A DNA stretch of 64,000 nt from Candidatus Chlamydia corallus (GCF_002817655.1 NZ_NWQK01000002.1:248001-312000); one strand, 5' to 3'; numbered from the stretch's first letter, positions 49,674 through 59,281 are shown. Program-made: numbers and translations. The notes: generated by a model not told the origin, from the sequence alone.

Positions 49674-50276
49674 ATGTTTTCAGGAATTATTCAAGAATTA
49701 GGTGAAATTTGTTTTTTAGAATTTCAAGGAAAAGGCCTAGGTCTAGGAATCAAAAGTACGCCAGCGTTTGCTCGTCTTCTAGTCCCAGGATCTAGTGTGG
49801 GAGTGGATGGAATCTGTTTGACTGTAGTATCTCGAGATCAAAATAAAATCTTTTTTGATGTTATTCCAGAAACCTTAGCTTGTACGACTTTAGGAGAAAG
49901 GAACTGTGGTGATCTAGTCAACCTGGAGGGAGCATTACACATGGGAGACGCGATTGGAGGCCATTTGCTTTCTGGCCATGTTTTGGGAACAACAGAGATA
50001 GTCGTGATAAAAGAAAATCGTTATTATTTTCGTACTTCCGAAGAACTTTCTCCTTACCTTTTTGGAAAGGGATTTATTGCGATTGATGGTATTAGCTTAA
50101 CGATAGTTTCGGTCGATTTTGATACTTTTTCTGTAGGATTGATTCCAGAGACTCTTCAAAGAACGACTCTAGGAAAGAAGAAAGAGGGAGAGAGAGTCAA
50201 TATCGAGATAGATATGTCAACAAAGGTACAGGTAGATGCAATACAACGTAGTTTGGCCTTAGCAGAGAAAGAGTAG
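49674..50276 (+). CDS. ribE: Riboflavin synthase (alpha subunit)
   Basis: The 200-residue enzyme turns two lumazine molecules into riboflavin and the pyrimidine substrate. It has the internal duplication typical of the family: MFSGIIQELG with VDGICLTVVS in the first half, and GHVLGTTEI with IDGISLTIVS in the second. The 255-bp spacer upstream from nrdR carries both divergent promoters. Stop and next start are 2 bp apart. Confidence 0.95.
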   Translation: MFSGIIQELGEICFLEFQGKGLGLGIKSTPAFARLLVPGSSVGVDGICLTVVSRDQNKIFFDVIPETLACTTLGERNCGDLVNLEGALHMGDAIGGHLLSGHVLGTTEIVVIKENRYYFRTSEELSPYLFGKGFIAIDGISLTIVSVDFDTFSVGLIPETLQRTTLGKKKEGERVNIEIDMSTKVQVDAIQRSLALAEKE

Positions 50277-50278
50277 TT

Positions 50279-51106
50279 ATGGATTATAAATTACTTGATA
50301 GTGGGGACGGCAACAAATTAGAGTGTTTTGGTCCTGTGACTTTGATTCGTCCTTCAAGTGTTGCTGTTTGGCCAAAAAGTAAACCGAATCTCTGGTCTCA
50401 AGCGCAGCTGCAGTATATTCGTGAAGGAGAGAAAGGAGTTTGGAAAAGTTTTAAACGTCTTCCTGAAGAGTGGGAGATCTCATGTTTTGATGTGCGTTGC
50501 CTATTAAAGAGAACACCGTTTGGGCATCTAGGCATATTCCCCGAACATATGGGATTCTGGCCTGCTTTGCAAAAAGCTATCCAGAAGCACGAAGGTTGTC
50601 AGGTACTGAACCTCTTTGCTTATACAGGGGTGGGTTCCATTTTTGCTGCTAAGTGTGGAGCACGTGTGACCCATGTGGACGGTTCCCAAGCGGCAGTACG
50701 TTGGGCACAAAGAAATGTAGAGAAGAACACTTTTCCTGATAAGCGTATTTTTTGGGTTGTTGAAGATGTGATTTCTTTTTTAAAAAAAGAAATCCGTAGA
50801 AATAAAAAATATCGCGTGATTCTTTTAGACCCTCCAACCTACGGTCGTGGACCTGATGGAGAGGTCTTTAAAATAGATAGAGACCTGTTTTCTTTACTTT
50901 CTTTATGTTCGCAGCTCATTGCGAACGACGCCTCATATTTTCTCTTGACTTCTCATACTCCTGGCCACACGCCAGAATTTTTAAAAGCCATAGCCAAGCG
51001 CAGTTTGTCAAATCTTTCTTCTGAAGCATGGTCTTGCGGGGAAAGTTTTTGTGGAGAAGGGGTCACAGCATTGCCTTCTGGGAGTTTTGTTCAATGGAGT
51101 GCATAG
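50279..51106 (+). CDS. RlmI-like class I SAM-dependent methyltransferase
   Basis: The 275-residue protein has a Rossmann motif NLFAYTGVGSIFAAKCGA with VDGS (SAM binding), and LLDPPTYGRG as the catalytic DPPxYG motif of RNA cytosine methyltransferases of the RlmI type. The PUA domain is absent. rRNA is the likely target; the exact site is unknown. It overlaps the next methylase gene by 13 bp. Confidence 0.85.
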   Translation: MDYKLLDSGDGNKLECFGPVTLIRPSSVAVWPKSKPNLWSQAQLQYIREGEKGVWKSFKRLPEEWEISCFDVRCLLKRTPFGHLGIFPEHMGFWPALQKAIQKHEGCQVLNLFAYTGVGSIFAAKCGARVTHVDGSQAAVRWAQRNVEKNTFPDKRIFWVVEDVISFLKKEIRRNKKYRVILLDPPTYGRGPDGEVFKIDRDLFSLLSLCSQLIANDASYFLLTSHTPGHTPEFLKAIAKRSLSNLSSEAWSCGESFCGEGVTALPSGSFVQWSA

Positions 51107-51915
51107 GAAAACACAATCCCCGAGTTAAGGAGGCTCTGGCTTTAAAACGTTCTCGCTGTAGAAAGAGTTTATGGTTTTTAGTTGAAGGCGCCCGTGAAAT
51201 TAAGAAGGCATTGCGTGCGGGATATGCATGTCAGCACATTTTTTGTGGAACACATCTCTCAGAAAAAGAAGTGGAATTTTTAAATGAATTCAAAAGAGAT
51301 TCTATAGAGATTTTATATTGTTTAGACTCTACTTTGGCCCAACTTTCTTTTAAGGAACATCACGACAATTTCGTTGCGGTTATACAAAAGAGAGTATGGA
51401 ATAAAGAAGATTTTTTGAATCGACGTAGAAATACCCAGCCTTTCTATCTTATTATTGAGCAGGTAGAAAAACCTGGGAATGTGGGGGCTATCTTAAGAAT
51501 AGCTGATGGTGCTGGTGTTGACGGTGTCATTTTATGCAATCCTGTTGTGGATGTGTATAACCCCAATACTGTGCGCTCTTCTTTAGGCGCTCTCTTTTCT
51601 CTTCCGATTCTTTCTCTTGCAGGTGATGAGGTAAGAGAGTTATTAAAGCAGGAGGGTTGGGCAGTTTTTGTAACATCTCCTCGAGCTGAAAAAATGTATT
51701 TTTCTGAAAACTATCTTGGACCCACTGCTTTAGTGTTTGGTTCAGAAAAAGATGGTTTGACTGAGGAGTGGTTTTCGGAAGATTTTTCTCCAATTGCTCT
51801 TCCTATGTTGGGGGAATCAGATTCTTTGAATCTTTCTACTTCTGTAGCTGCTGTAGCTTACGAAATTGTTCGTCAACGTTGGATTAATAGTATGACACTT
51901 TTCTTTTTGAGATAG
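51094..51915 (+). CDS. SpoU/TrmH family RNA 2'-O-methyltransferase
   Basis: The 273-residue protein has three SPOUT motifs: EKPGNVGAILRIADGAG, LVFGSEKDGLT, and IALPMLGESDSLNLSTSVAAVAYE near the C-terminus. An N-terminal substrate-binding region is present. The frame opens upstream at 51028, but the ATG at 51094 matches the family start MECIGKHNPRVKEA. The target (tRNA or 23S rRNA) is not clear. Confidence 0.9.
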   Translation: MECIGKHNPRVKEALALKRSRCRKSLWFLVEGAREIKKALRAGYACQHIFCGTHLSEKEVEFLNEFKRDSIEILYCLDSTLAQLSFKEHHDNFVAVIQKRVWNKEDFLNRRRNTQPFYLIIEQVEKPGNVGAILRIADGAGVDGVILCNPVVDVYNPNTVRSSLGALFSLPILSLAGDEVRELLKQEGWAVFVTSPRAEKMYFSENYLGPTALVFGSEKDGLTEEWFSEDFSPIALPMLGESDSLNLSTSVAAVAYEIVRQRWINSMTLFFLR

Positions 51916-52088
51916 AATTAATTATATTGATTTTTTTGTTTAAAATAATTTTTTTAATTAAGCTTTGTAAACTTGATTTTTAATCTTTTTTCTGGAATAC
52001 TGGATCTCCTTGTAACGCAGCGAAGGTTGTGATCTTTTAAAAAGCATGATTTTCGGAGAAAGAAATTCGTGCGTTTAAAAGAGGAAAA

Positions 52089-53189
52089 ATGAAAAAGCGA
52101 TTTCCTTCACCTCTCTTTCTTTTTTATCGCCGTGTTACCATAGCTATTAGCCTTGAAGGTATTTTAGGGTGGGGGTGGTTTGGTTATCTTCTCTCCAAAG
52201 GTTTCTCATGCCTGGTGGCATGTTGGAATCGTTTTTCTTGGTCTTCTCCTTATCGTGTGCGTTCCACAGTAATTAGTGTAGGCAATATCGTTGTTGGGGG
52301 GGCAGGAAAAACTCCAACAGTATTGTGGTTGGCGGAGGCTTTGAGGACCCGGGGGTATTCTTGCGGTGTACTTTCTCGTGGCTATAAAAGTCAGTCGAGT
52401 CGGCAAAAGAAACTTACTATTGTAGACTCGAAAGTACATTCTGCGTCCTACGTAGGAGACGAACCCCTATTAATGGCAGAGAAATTACCTGAGGGATCTG
52501 TATGGGTCCATAAGGATCGAAGGGTGTCTGCAGCACGAGCTGCGGAGCAATTTGATTTTCTCCTTTTAGATGATGGTCTTCAGTACCGCAAGCTACACAA
52601 AGATATAGAAATCGCTGTAGTTAATGGTCAGGATCCTTTGGGAGGACATGCTTTCTTCCCTAAAGGTAGACTGAGGGATTTTCCTCTTCGGTTGAAGGCT
52701 GTTGATGCCATTATTGTAAACGGCGGTGCAGAAGAAGAGGCAAAGACTTTATTGAAGAGTGTTTCGGATGCTCCTCAGGTGTTTGTGAGACCTAAAATTG
52801 CCTCTGTGATTTGGACGCATAATGGGGAACATATTCCTAAAGAGGTTCTTCGAAAGTTGCGTGTAGGTGTTTTCTGTGGTTTAGGATTTCCTCAAGGGTT
52901 TTTGAATATGCTTAGGGAAGAAGGAATCCACATTTTAGGAAAGTATTTATTGCCTGATCATGCTGCAATAACAAAAAAAGAATTAACGTACTTTTGTCAG
53001 CAAATGGCAATGCGCCAAGGACAAGGGTTACTGTGTACAGAAAAAGATAGTGTCAAGCTTCCTCTCTTATCAGAAGAGCCGAGCTTGTTGCCCATAGCTA
53101 AGGTGCAAATGCGTCTTTCTTTCAATGAAGACCACGCGCTTTCTCTTTTGAACATGATTGATCAAATACATAAAAACAGGGGTAACTAA
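52089..53189 (+). CDS. lpxK: Tetraacyldisaccharide 4'-kinase
   Basis: The 366-residue inner-membrane kinase phosphorylates the lipid A precursor at the 4' position. An N-terminal hydrophobic anchor (about 18-40) precedes the P-loop SVGNIVVGGAGKTPTVLWLA (about 63-82). LDDGLQYRKLHKDI is a family motif. The stop and the gltT start share one base (TAATG). Confidence 0.95.
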   Translation: MKKRFPSPLFLFYRRVTIAISLEGILGWGWFGYLLSKGFSCLVACWNRFSWSSPYRVRSTVISVGNIVVGGAGKTPTVLWLAEALRTRGYSCGVLSRGYKSQSSRQKKLTIVDSKVHSASYVGDEPLLMAEKLPEGSVWVHKDRRVSAARAAEQFDFLLLDDGLQYRKLHKDIEIAVVNGQDPLGGHAFFPKGRLRDFPLRLKAVDAIIVNGGAEEEAKTLLKSVSDAPQVFVRPKIASVIWTHNGEHIPKEVLRKLRVGVFCGLGFPQGFLNMLREEGIHILGKYLLPDHAAITKKELTYFCQQMAMRQGQGLLCTEKDSVKLPLLSEEPSLLPIAKVQMRLSFNEDHALSLLNMIDQIHKNRGN

Positions 53190-54433
53190 TGAAATTATGG
53201 ATGAAGATCTTTATTGGATTGTTTGTCGGAGTTACCTTAGGTTTAGTTTTAGAAGATAAGGCCATCTTTTTTAAACCTATAGGAGACATTTTTTTAAATC
53301 TATTGAGCATGGTAGTGTATCCGCTAGTTTTCTGCTCCATGGTTTTAGGAATCGCTTCGATTAGCGATATGAAAAAATTGGGACGAATTGGCGTTAAAAG
53401 TGTCGCCCTGTATCTAGCGACTACAGGAATCGCTATTATTATTGGCCTATGTTTTGCTTGGGTTTTCCGTCCAGGAAATGGTTGTGATCTTTCCCAGGCC
53501 TCTATGGATTCGGCAGCTACCACTGTCATTGATTCAAAAAGGACAGCAACGTATTTCCTTTCTATAGTATCTCAAGTTTTCCCATCAAATCCTGTACGCT
53601 CTTTTGCTGAGGGCAATATATTGCAGATTATTATTTTTGCGATTTTCTTGGGGATTGCCTTAAGGCTTTCTGGAGAACGTGGTCGTCCTGTTGAGCGTTT
53701 TATTGATGGTTTCTCTGAAATCATGTTGCGCATGGTGAACATGATCATGAGCTTTGCTCCCTACGGCGTGGGAGCCAGTATGGCATGGATTTCTGGAAAT
53801 CACGGTTTAGGAGTGCTTTGGCAGCTAGGAAAATTTGTTATTGCTTATTATCTCGCGTGTTTGTTTCATGCGACACTTGTTTTTGGAGGACTTGTGCGTT
53901 TCGGCTGCAAGATGTCCTTTTCAAAGTTTCTCTCCGCGATGATGGATGCGATTTCTTGCGCAATATCTACAACGAGCAGCTCTGCAACCTTACCTGTAAC
54001 TATGCGTTGTGTTTCTAAAAACTTGGGAGTATCCACCGAGGTTTCTGGTTTTGTTTTGCCTTTAGGAGCTACTGTCAATATGAATGGAACTGCAATTTTT
54101 CAAGGTATGGCTGCGGTTTTCATTGCTCAAGCATACAATTGTCCGTTATCCTTAAGCAGCCTGTTATTATTGGTAGTTACCGCGACATTCTCTGCAGTAG
54201 GTAGTGCTGGTATTCCTGGAGGAGGTATGATTACTCTGGGTTCTGTATTGGCATCTATAGGTTTGCCTATGGAGGGTATAGCTATACTTGCTGGGATTGA
54301 TCGGTTAAGAGATATTGTAGGCACTCCCATGAATATCCTTGGGGATGCCGTAGTCGCTACTTATGTAGCTTCTCGAGAAGGAGAGCTTGCTTCTTCCGAA
54401 TCCGCAAAACAGGAAAGCGTTGAAACTACATAG
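53189..54433 (+). CDS. gltT: Proton/sodium-glutamate symporter (DAACS family)
   Basis: The 414-residue transporter has about eight membrane helices. The serine-rich re-entrant loop SSSATLPVT, GATVNMNGT and GIPGGGMI are characteristic DAACS motifs. It imports glutamate or aspartate, probable carbon and nitrogen sources of chlamydiae. A short Ser/Glu-rich C-tail is exposed. It is translationally coupled to lpxK. Confidence 0.94.
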   Translation: MKLWMKIFIGLFVGVTLGLVLEDKAIFFKPIGDIFLNLLSMVVYPLVFCSMVLGIASISDMKKLGRIGVKSVALYLATTGIAIIIGLCFAWVFRPGNGCDLSQASMDSAATTVIDSKRTATYFLSIVSQVFPSNPVRSFAEGNILQIIIFAIFLGIALRLSGERGRPVERFIDGFSEIMLRMVNMIMSFAPYGVGASMAWISGNHGLGVLWQLGKFVIAYYLACLFHATLVFGGLVRFGCKMSFSKFLSAMMDAISCAISTTSSSATLPVTMRCVSKNLGVSTEVSGFVLPLGATVNMNGTAIFQGMAAVFIAQAYNCPLSLSSLLLLVVTATFSAVGSAGIPGGGMITLGSVLASIGLPMEGIAILAGIDRLRDIVGTPMNILGDAVVATYVASREGELASSESAKQESVETT

Positions 54434-54446
54434 AAGGTGACGATAT

Positions 54447-55631
54447 ATGATATTTGAGTTCCGATTCCCTAAAATAGGAGAAACGAGTTCCGGAGGGTCT
54501 ATAATCCGTTGGTTAAAAAATTTGGGTGATCATGTGGCTAGAGATGAGCCTGTGATTGAAGTATCTACGGATAAAATTGCTACGGAATTAGCTTCCCCTA
54601 AAGAAGGCCGATTAGTGCGTTTCTGCGTAAATGAGGGAGACGAGGTTGCTTCTGGGGATGTTTTGGGATTCATAGAACTTGAGGAGACTTCCGAAACTTC
54701 TGATCAGAATGTCCCATCCTCTCCAACTTCTTCTGAAATAAGATCAGAGATTTGTTCTAGAACCAGCTCTTCGGGATGGTTTTCTCCTGCAGTACTCAGT
54801 TTAGCTCAACGCGAGGGAATCGGTCTTGACAAGCTCCAACAGATCATTGGTACGGGAAAAGGGGGCAGAGTCACTCGTCAAGATTTAGAAGCTTATATTT
54901 TAGAAGTACGAGAAGTTTCTATGCCAGAAAGATTTCGAGGAGAAGAGAATCGCATTCCCATGTCTCCGTTACGCCAGGCAATCGCCTCTACTCTTTCTAA
55001 GTCTTCCGATGAGGTTCCTCATGCATCTTTGATTGTAGATGTCGATGTCACAGATCTTATGAATCTGATTTCTGGTGAACGCGAACGCTTTTTGAATACG
55101 CATGGGGTGAAGCTAACGATTACGAGTTTTATTGTACAGTGCTTAGCTCAGACCCTAAGGCAATTTCCTTTATTGAATGGTTCTTTAGATGGGACCACCA
55201 TTGTTATGAAGAAATCTATAAATGTGGGCATTGCCGTTAATCTCAATAAGGAAGGGGTTGTTGTTCCCGTCATTCACAATTGTCAAGATCGCGGTTTAGT
55301 GAGTATTGCCAAGGCATTGGCCGATCTATCTTCACGGGCTCGCTCGAATAAATTAGACCCCAGTGAAGTTCAAGGGGGGAGCGTTACTGTCACTAATTTT
55401 GGAATGACAGGAGCTTTGATTGGTATGCCCATCATACGTTATCCCGAAGTTGCTATTTTAGGAATCGGCACAATACAAAAACGCGTTGTCGTCCGTGATG
55501 ACGATTCTTTAGCGATTCGAAAAATGGTCTATGTTACACTTACCTTTGATCATAGAGTATTAGATGGTATTTACGGCAGTGAGTTTTTAACCTCATTGAA
55601 AAATCGTTTGGAGTCTGTTACGATGAGCTAA
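54447..55631 (+). CDS. Dihydrolipoamide acyltransferase (E2 of a 2-oxoacid dehydrogenase)
   Basis: The 394-residue E2 has an N-terminal lipoyl domain with the lipoylated Lys43 in STDKIATE, a peripheral subunit-binding domain (about 113-150, SPAVLSLAQREGIGLDKLQQ), and a catalytic acyltransferase domain with TFDHRVLDG near the C-terminus. No E1 or E3 genes are nearby. The likely substrate is branched-chain or 2-oxoglutarate-type, not certain. Confidence 0.88.
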   Translation: MIFEFRFPKIGETSSGGSIIRWLKNLGDHVARDEPVIEVSTDKIATELASPKEGRLVRFCVNEGDEVASGDVLGFIELEETSETSDQNVPSSPTSSEIRSEICSRTSSSGWFSPAVLSLAQREGIGLDKLQQIIGTGKGGRVTRQDLEAYILEVREVSMPERFRGEENRIPMSPLRQAIASTLSKSSDEVPHASLIVDVDVTDLMNLISGERERFLNTHGVKLTITSFIVQCLAQTLRQFPLLNGSLDGTTIVMKKSINVGIAVNLNKEGVVVPVIHNCQDRGLVSIAKALADLSSRARSNKLDPSEVQGGSVTVTNFGMTGALIGMPIIRYPEVAILGIGTIQKRVVVRDDDSLAIRKMVYVTLTFDHRVLDGIYGSEFLTSLKNRLESVTMS

Positions 55632-55659
55632 ACTATAGCCAATGTAAAGAGAACCAGGA

Positions 55660-56661
55660 ATGAATCCTCTGATTAATCCTTCGATGATTTCTGCTGGTGT
55701 ATGCCAAAATATTCTAGGTAAGCAAAAAGAAGCCGTAGATTTTTTTTTCCAGGCCTTTCAATCGGAAGAGGCTATGCAATTAGCAGAAAAAATACTCCAC
55801 CATTCTGGATGGGTATTTTTTTCTGGTGTGGGGAAAAGTGGATGTGTAGCACGGAAAGTAGTGGCTACACTTCAATCTTTAAGTGAACGAGCCTTATTCC
55901 TTTCTCCTGTAGACCTTTTGCATGGTGATCTTGGTCTTGTGAGCCCTGGAGATCTTGTATGTTTATTTTCTAAAAGTGGAGAAACTCAAGAGTTAATAGA
56001 TACTGTTCCTCATCTAAAAAATCGGGGGGCTATTATTGTGACTATTACTTCAGTGCCTTATTCTAATTTAGCGGCTCTATCGGATTTGGTGATTATTTTA
56101 CCCTCTGTTGCTGAGTTAGATCCTTTTAATTTAATTCCTACCAACTCGACGACATGTCAAATGATCTTCGGAGACTTTTTGGCTATGCTGCTTTTCCATA
56201 GTCGTGACATTTCTTTAGCTACCTATGGGAACAATCATCCCAGTGGGCAGATTGGGATGAAAGCTAACGGTAAGGTTAAAGATTTTATGTTCCCCAAAAC
56301 AGAGGTTCCTTTCTGTAATCCTGGGGATAAGGTAGGTTTTTCCTTAGAAATCTTTTCTGCTTATGGCTGTGGTTGTGTTTGTATAGTGGATCTTCAATTC
56401 CGCCTTATAGGGATCTTTACAGACGGAGATTTGCGACGTTCTTTAGCTTGTCATGGGGGAGAAGTACTTTCTTTATCTTTGGACGAGGTTATGACTACAA
56501 CTCCTCGATTTATTACCGAGGATGCTGATATTGCTATGGCTTTGCAACTTATGGAGTCTAATAGTCCTGTAGCTGTTCTTCCTGTTTTAGATAGCGAACA
56601 GAATCGACATGTCACTGGCCTATTGCATATGCATACCTTGGCTAAGGCAGGTCTACTTTAA
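55660..56661 (+). CDS. kdsD: Arabinose-5-phosphate isomerase (KdsD/KpsF)
   Basis: The 333-residue protein has a SIS sugar isomerase domain (about 35-175, with GVGKSGCVARK and SKSGETQELI) followed by two CBS domains (about 205-330). It makes arabinose 5-phosphate, the precursor of Kdo in chlamydial LPS. It fits the nearby lpxK. It ends 14 bp before the convergent RNase P RNA. Confidence 0.94.
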   Translation: MNPLINPSMISAGVCQNILGKQKEAVDFFFQAFQSEEAMQLAEKILHHSGWVFFSGVGKSGCVARKVVATLQSLSERALFLSPVDLLHGDLGLVSPGDLVCLFSKSGETQELIDTVPHLKNRGAIIVTITSVPYSNLAALSDLVIILPSVAELDPFNLIPTNSTTCQMIFGDFLAMLLFHSRDISLATYGNNHPSGQIGMKANGKVKDFMFPKTEVPFCNPGDKVGFSLEIFSAYGCGCVCIVDLQFRLIGIFTDGDLRRSLACHGGEVLSLSLDEVMTTTPRFITEDADIAMALQLMESNSPVAVLPVLDSEQNRHVTGLLHMHTLAKAGLL

Positions 56662-56675
56662 GAGTGGGAAAAAAT

Positions 56676-57075
56676 ATCGGAAGAGAGGGTAAGCTGGATT
56701 CTGTCTATAGGATAGTTTTTTGAGAACTATCTTAAGGGCAACCATTCATCTAGGGGAGCTATTACTAGATCCCTCAAGCGATTTTGAAAAAGCCTATGGG
56801 AGCGATTCTCCTCATATTTGCAGATACAAAAAGCTTTTTTCTCTTGCTTCAGATAGGGTTTGCATGCCTATTAAGTCACCTTAACGGCTCCTACTCCTAA
56901 AGTAGGAATTTTCAGCCTGTCTATAAAACGAATTTTATAGCGGATTGTTTTCTGTTGCACTTTCCGTAGCCTTACGGCCCCTGGAATTTCTCCAGTATCT
57001 TCTCTTATGAAGTCCAGACTTTCCTCTCTTTACATTTCTTGAAAACATAAACAGCGGTTGCCTTTCTCTTCCGAT
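56676..57075 (-). ncRNA. rnpB: RNase P RNA
   Basis: On the minus strand the conserved core reads GAGGAAAGTCTGGACT near the 5' side, then GTGCAACAGAAA, and GATGAATGGTTGCCC with ACAGAATCCAGCTTA near the 3' end. The ends pair as P1 (ATCGGAAGAGA with TCTCTTCCGAT), giving about 400 nt. A run of six T follows the 3' end and may stop transcription. It cleaves pre-tRNA 5' leaders. Ends are estimated from the P1 stem. Confidence 0.94.
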
Positions 57076-57080
57076 TAACT

Positions 57081-57845
57081 TTATACAGCTGCGCGACGAC
57101 GACGACGTTTTGCTGTGGAATTTTCTTGAGCATTTACCTGGGATTCTTGCCAGTAGAGAATTCGTGAGCAATGTTCACAGAAAATTAAACGGTCTTTCTT
57201 TCTTACAAGATTTTCGTGTTGGGGAGTTAAAACAATATGACAACCACTGCAAACACGATTTTCAATAGGGACAACAACCCGATCTTTTTTATTATTTAAT
57301 AGACGTTCGTAGATGCTCAGTAGTTCGGGATTCGTTGCTTGCTTTAATGATGTCCGTTGTTCAAGCAGAGCTTTGCCTTCTTCATTAATTTTCTTGATAC
57401 TTTCAAAAATTTCTTTTTCGATGACACTACTACTATTTTCTGTAGAAGCTAAGCTTTCTTTTAAAGAAATAATCAGGTCTTCTCCTCCAGCTTGTTTATC
57501 CATAAGATCGCTAAGCTGGTGCTCTAAAGATCGACGCTCTTTGTTTGCCGTAGTCATTTCTTGGGTAAGAGCATTAAACTCATCCATCTTTTTTACGGCG
57601 GCTTGTTGATTTTCTAATTTGTTGATTTGTTCAGAAATTTCTTGAACACGATTCTCTCCATCTCGAATTTGATTTTTCAAATTCTCCATTTCGAGTTCTT
57701 TTTCCTGAACTTTTCTACGAATATCACTCTTTAAAGATTGGACTTTAGCCAGTTCTTTTTGGTGTTCTTTCTTTACGCGCATAAGGCGAATCATTTTAAT
57801 ATCAAGCTCTTGGATGGCCAAAATGCTTAGAAGTACGTCATGCAT
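57081..57845 (-). CDS. Coiled-coil zinc-ribbon protein (CT398 family)
   Basis: The 254-residue protein is a long antiparallel coiled coil (about 15-180), followed by a C4 zinc ribbon (CSGCHIVLTPQ and CEHCSRILYW, about 203-230) and a basic tail. The C. trachomatis homologue CT398 is described as binding sigma-54 and type III secretion components. AAGGA 9 nt upstream supports the ATG at 57845. It lies directly upstream of rnpB on the same strand, 5 bp apart. Confidence 0.9.
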   Translation of the reverse strand: MHDVLLSILAIQELDIKMIRLMRVKKEHQKELAKVQSLKSDIRRKVQEKELEMENLKNQIRDGENRVQEISEQINKLENQQAAVKKMDEFNALTQEMTTANKERRSLEHQLSDLMDKQAGGEDLIISLKESLASTENSSSVIEKEIFESIKKINEEGKALLEQRTSLKQATNPELLSIYERLLNNKKDRVVVPIENRVCSGCHIVLTPQHENLVRKKDRLIFCEHCSRILYWQESQVNAQENSTAKRRRRRAAV

Positions 57846-58187
57846 GAAAATTATTCCTTACTTAAGTTTCCTAAATGAAAGCCAAAAATCACTGGAGTTT
57901 AGGAATGCGATACATGTGAAGAAAAAGCTAGTTTACCTCTTTTTAAGCAAGAAGTAAAGAACGTTTTTTTTTAAAGGAAAATTCTTATAAATTTGAGAAG
58001 GCACACAATACCACTCTCTTAGAACTAAAATCTAGTGATTCTTATAATTTTTATTCGGAAACTATTCCTGCAAAAACACCTGCAAAGCCATTTAATAGCT
58101 TTAGTTAAAAAAATAAAACTATACTTTCGGATATTGTGAAAGCTTTTAGTTAAAATTTACAAAGGATTTGTGTCGAAATTTTGTTGA
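57846..58187. other. AT-rich spacer
   Basis: No gene, hairpin or repeat is supported in these 342 bp. It probably holds the promoter of the CT398-type gene and the end of the upstream transcript. Confidence 0.4.
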
Positions 58188-58823
58188 TTATTCCGCAGAA
58201 CGATTTTGTGATTCTATAGCATTAAAAGGATCTTGAAGTAAAACAAGTAGAGATTTTTGAGGATAGCGTAGGGCCATATTTTGAACAGCATCCAATAGGG
58301 CGCGTTTGCAGAACGCATTCATTTCGTTGTCCCAACTATATAGAGTTTCTTTTTCAGGAAGAATCTCTTCTGGAGAAACTTCATATACCGAGGTAAAGAG
58401 AGGAAGGGCAACGATTGCTGCCTGATTTTCTATCGCTATTTTAAGACAGTTCTCGTACGCGAGTAGGGCTGTGCGATAGTATTCTTGCTGGTTTTCTTTA
58501 TTTGGGAACTCATGAGATGTAGGACCGCGTACATGACCTAAGAAGGTAGGAAGAATATTTTTTTTCTCTTTAGTGCTTAGATTCGGATTGAAAGTTTGAT
58601 CTAGGGCTCCTTCTGGAAGTGTTGTAATTCTTACCTCTGTAGGGGAGAAGGGGTCCTCTCCTTTTGTAGAATCTCCGTCTCGCTGTTTGCATTTCTCCCA
58701 AATGCTTTTATCTTTTAGAGTCGAGTAGATGATAGTAGAAAGGTTTTGGGCAGTGTTATCGATTTGAAAGGTTGCGCCTACTGGGTTAAAGATAATGCCT
58801 GTAGATAGACCTTTTCCGATCAC
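58188..58823 (-). CDS. Macro-domain-like protein, 3' half of a split gene
   Basis: The 211-residue frame starts with GTG overlapping the stop of the upstream frame (GTGA). GIIFNPVGATF, FLGHVRGPTS and CLKIAIENQAAIVALPLFTS resemble strands of ADP-ribose-binding macro domains, but key glycines are weakly kept. The N-terminal strand of such a fold would lie at the end of the upstream frame. This suggests that both were one gene encoding about 364 residues. Whether this half is made separately by coupling is not known. Confidence 0.6.
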   Translation of the reverse strand: MIGKGLSTGIIFNPVGATFQIDNTAQNLSTIIYSTLKDKSIWEKCKQRDGDSTKGEDPFSPTEVRITTLPEGALDQTFNPNLSTKEKKNILPTFLGHVRGPTSHEFPNKENQQEYYRTALLAYENCLKIAIENQAAIVALPLFTSVYEVSPEEILPEKETLYSWDNEMNAFCKRALLDAVQNMALRYPQKSLLVLLQDPFNAIESQNRSAE

Positions 58824-59281
58824 CCTAGGCCCACAGCTAAGAAAGTTGGTTGGAATGCTTGTGCGGAATCTGTTTGAATGCCTAGCTTGAATTTAGGATT
58901 CAATCGATTGTAGTAAAATTGCATGTCTTTTGAATAACAGTCTACGGTTTTTTCTTGCCATTCTTTCCCTAGATTTTGGAAATATTGCTGCAGGGATTTG
59001 CGCCAATCTGGGGAGACTTTCGAGGTCATTTGGTGGTAGACTAAGAGGGTCACGACTGAGAAGAGAACCGTTGTAATTAGGAGAGCCAAAAATACTGGGT
59101 TCCCTAAAACTACAGTTAGAGCGATTCCAGCTACTAGGGATCCTAAAGCTAAAGAGGTTAGGAAGACAAGAGTGGAAATTTTTGCCGCAGTAAACTGTTT
59201 TTTAGGTACAATTTCTTTATCCTGAGGCACATAGGATGTTACAGAAATTTGAGGTTTCTCTGTGGGTGATGGTCCAGACAT
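58820..59281 (-). CDS. Putative inclusion membrane protein, 5' half of a split gene
   Basis: The 153-residue frame has two close hydrophobic segments (about 33-55 and 60-82), the Inc pattern, then a soluble region that ends FLAVGLG at a TGA. One more G in the GGG at 58823-58825 would continue the frame as FLAVGLGVIGKG into the next one. It may thus be the broken N-terminal half of an Inc with a macro-like C-terminal domain. No clear ribosome site is seen. Confidence 0.6.
   Translation of the reverse strand: MSGPSPTEKPQISVTSYVPQDKEIVPKKQFTAAKISTLVFLTSLALGSLVAGIALTVVLGNPVFLALLITTVLFSVVTLLVYHQMTSKVSPDWRKSLQQYFQNLGKEWQEKTVDCYSKDMQFYYNRLNPKFKLGIQTDSAQAFQPTFLAVGLG

Noticed and set aside
51527-51793. 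88-codon minus-strand frame in the SpoU methylase
   Set aside because: Antisense shadow of conserved SPOUT motifs.
56935-57171. 78-codon minus-strand frame across rnpB and the CT398-type gene
   Set aside because: Lies within the conserved RNase P RNA and the coding end of another gene.
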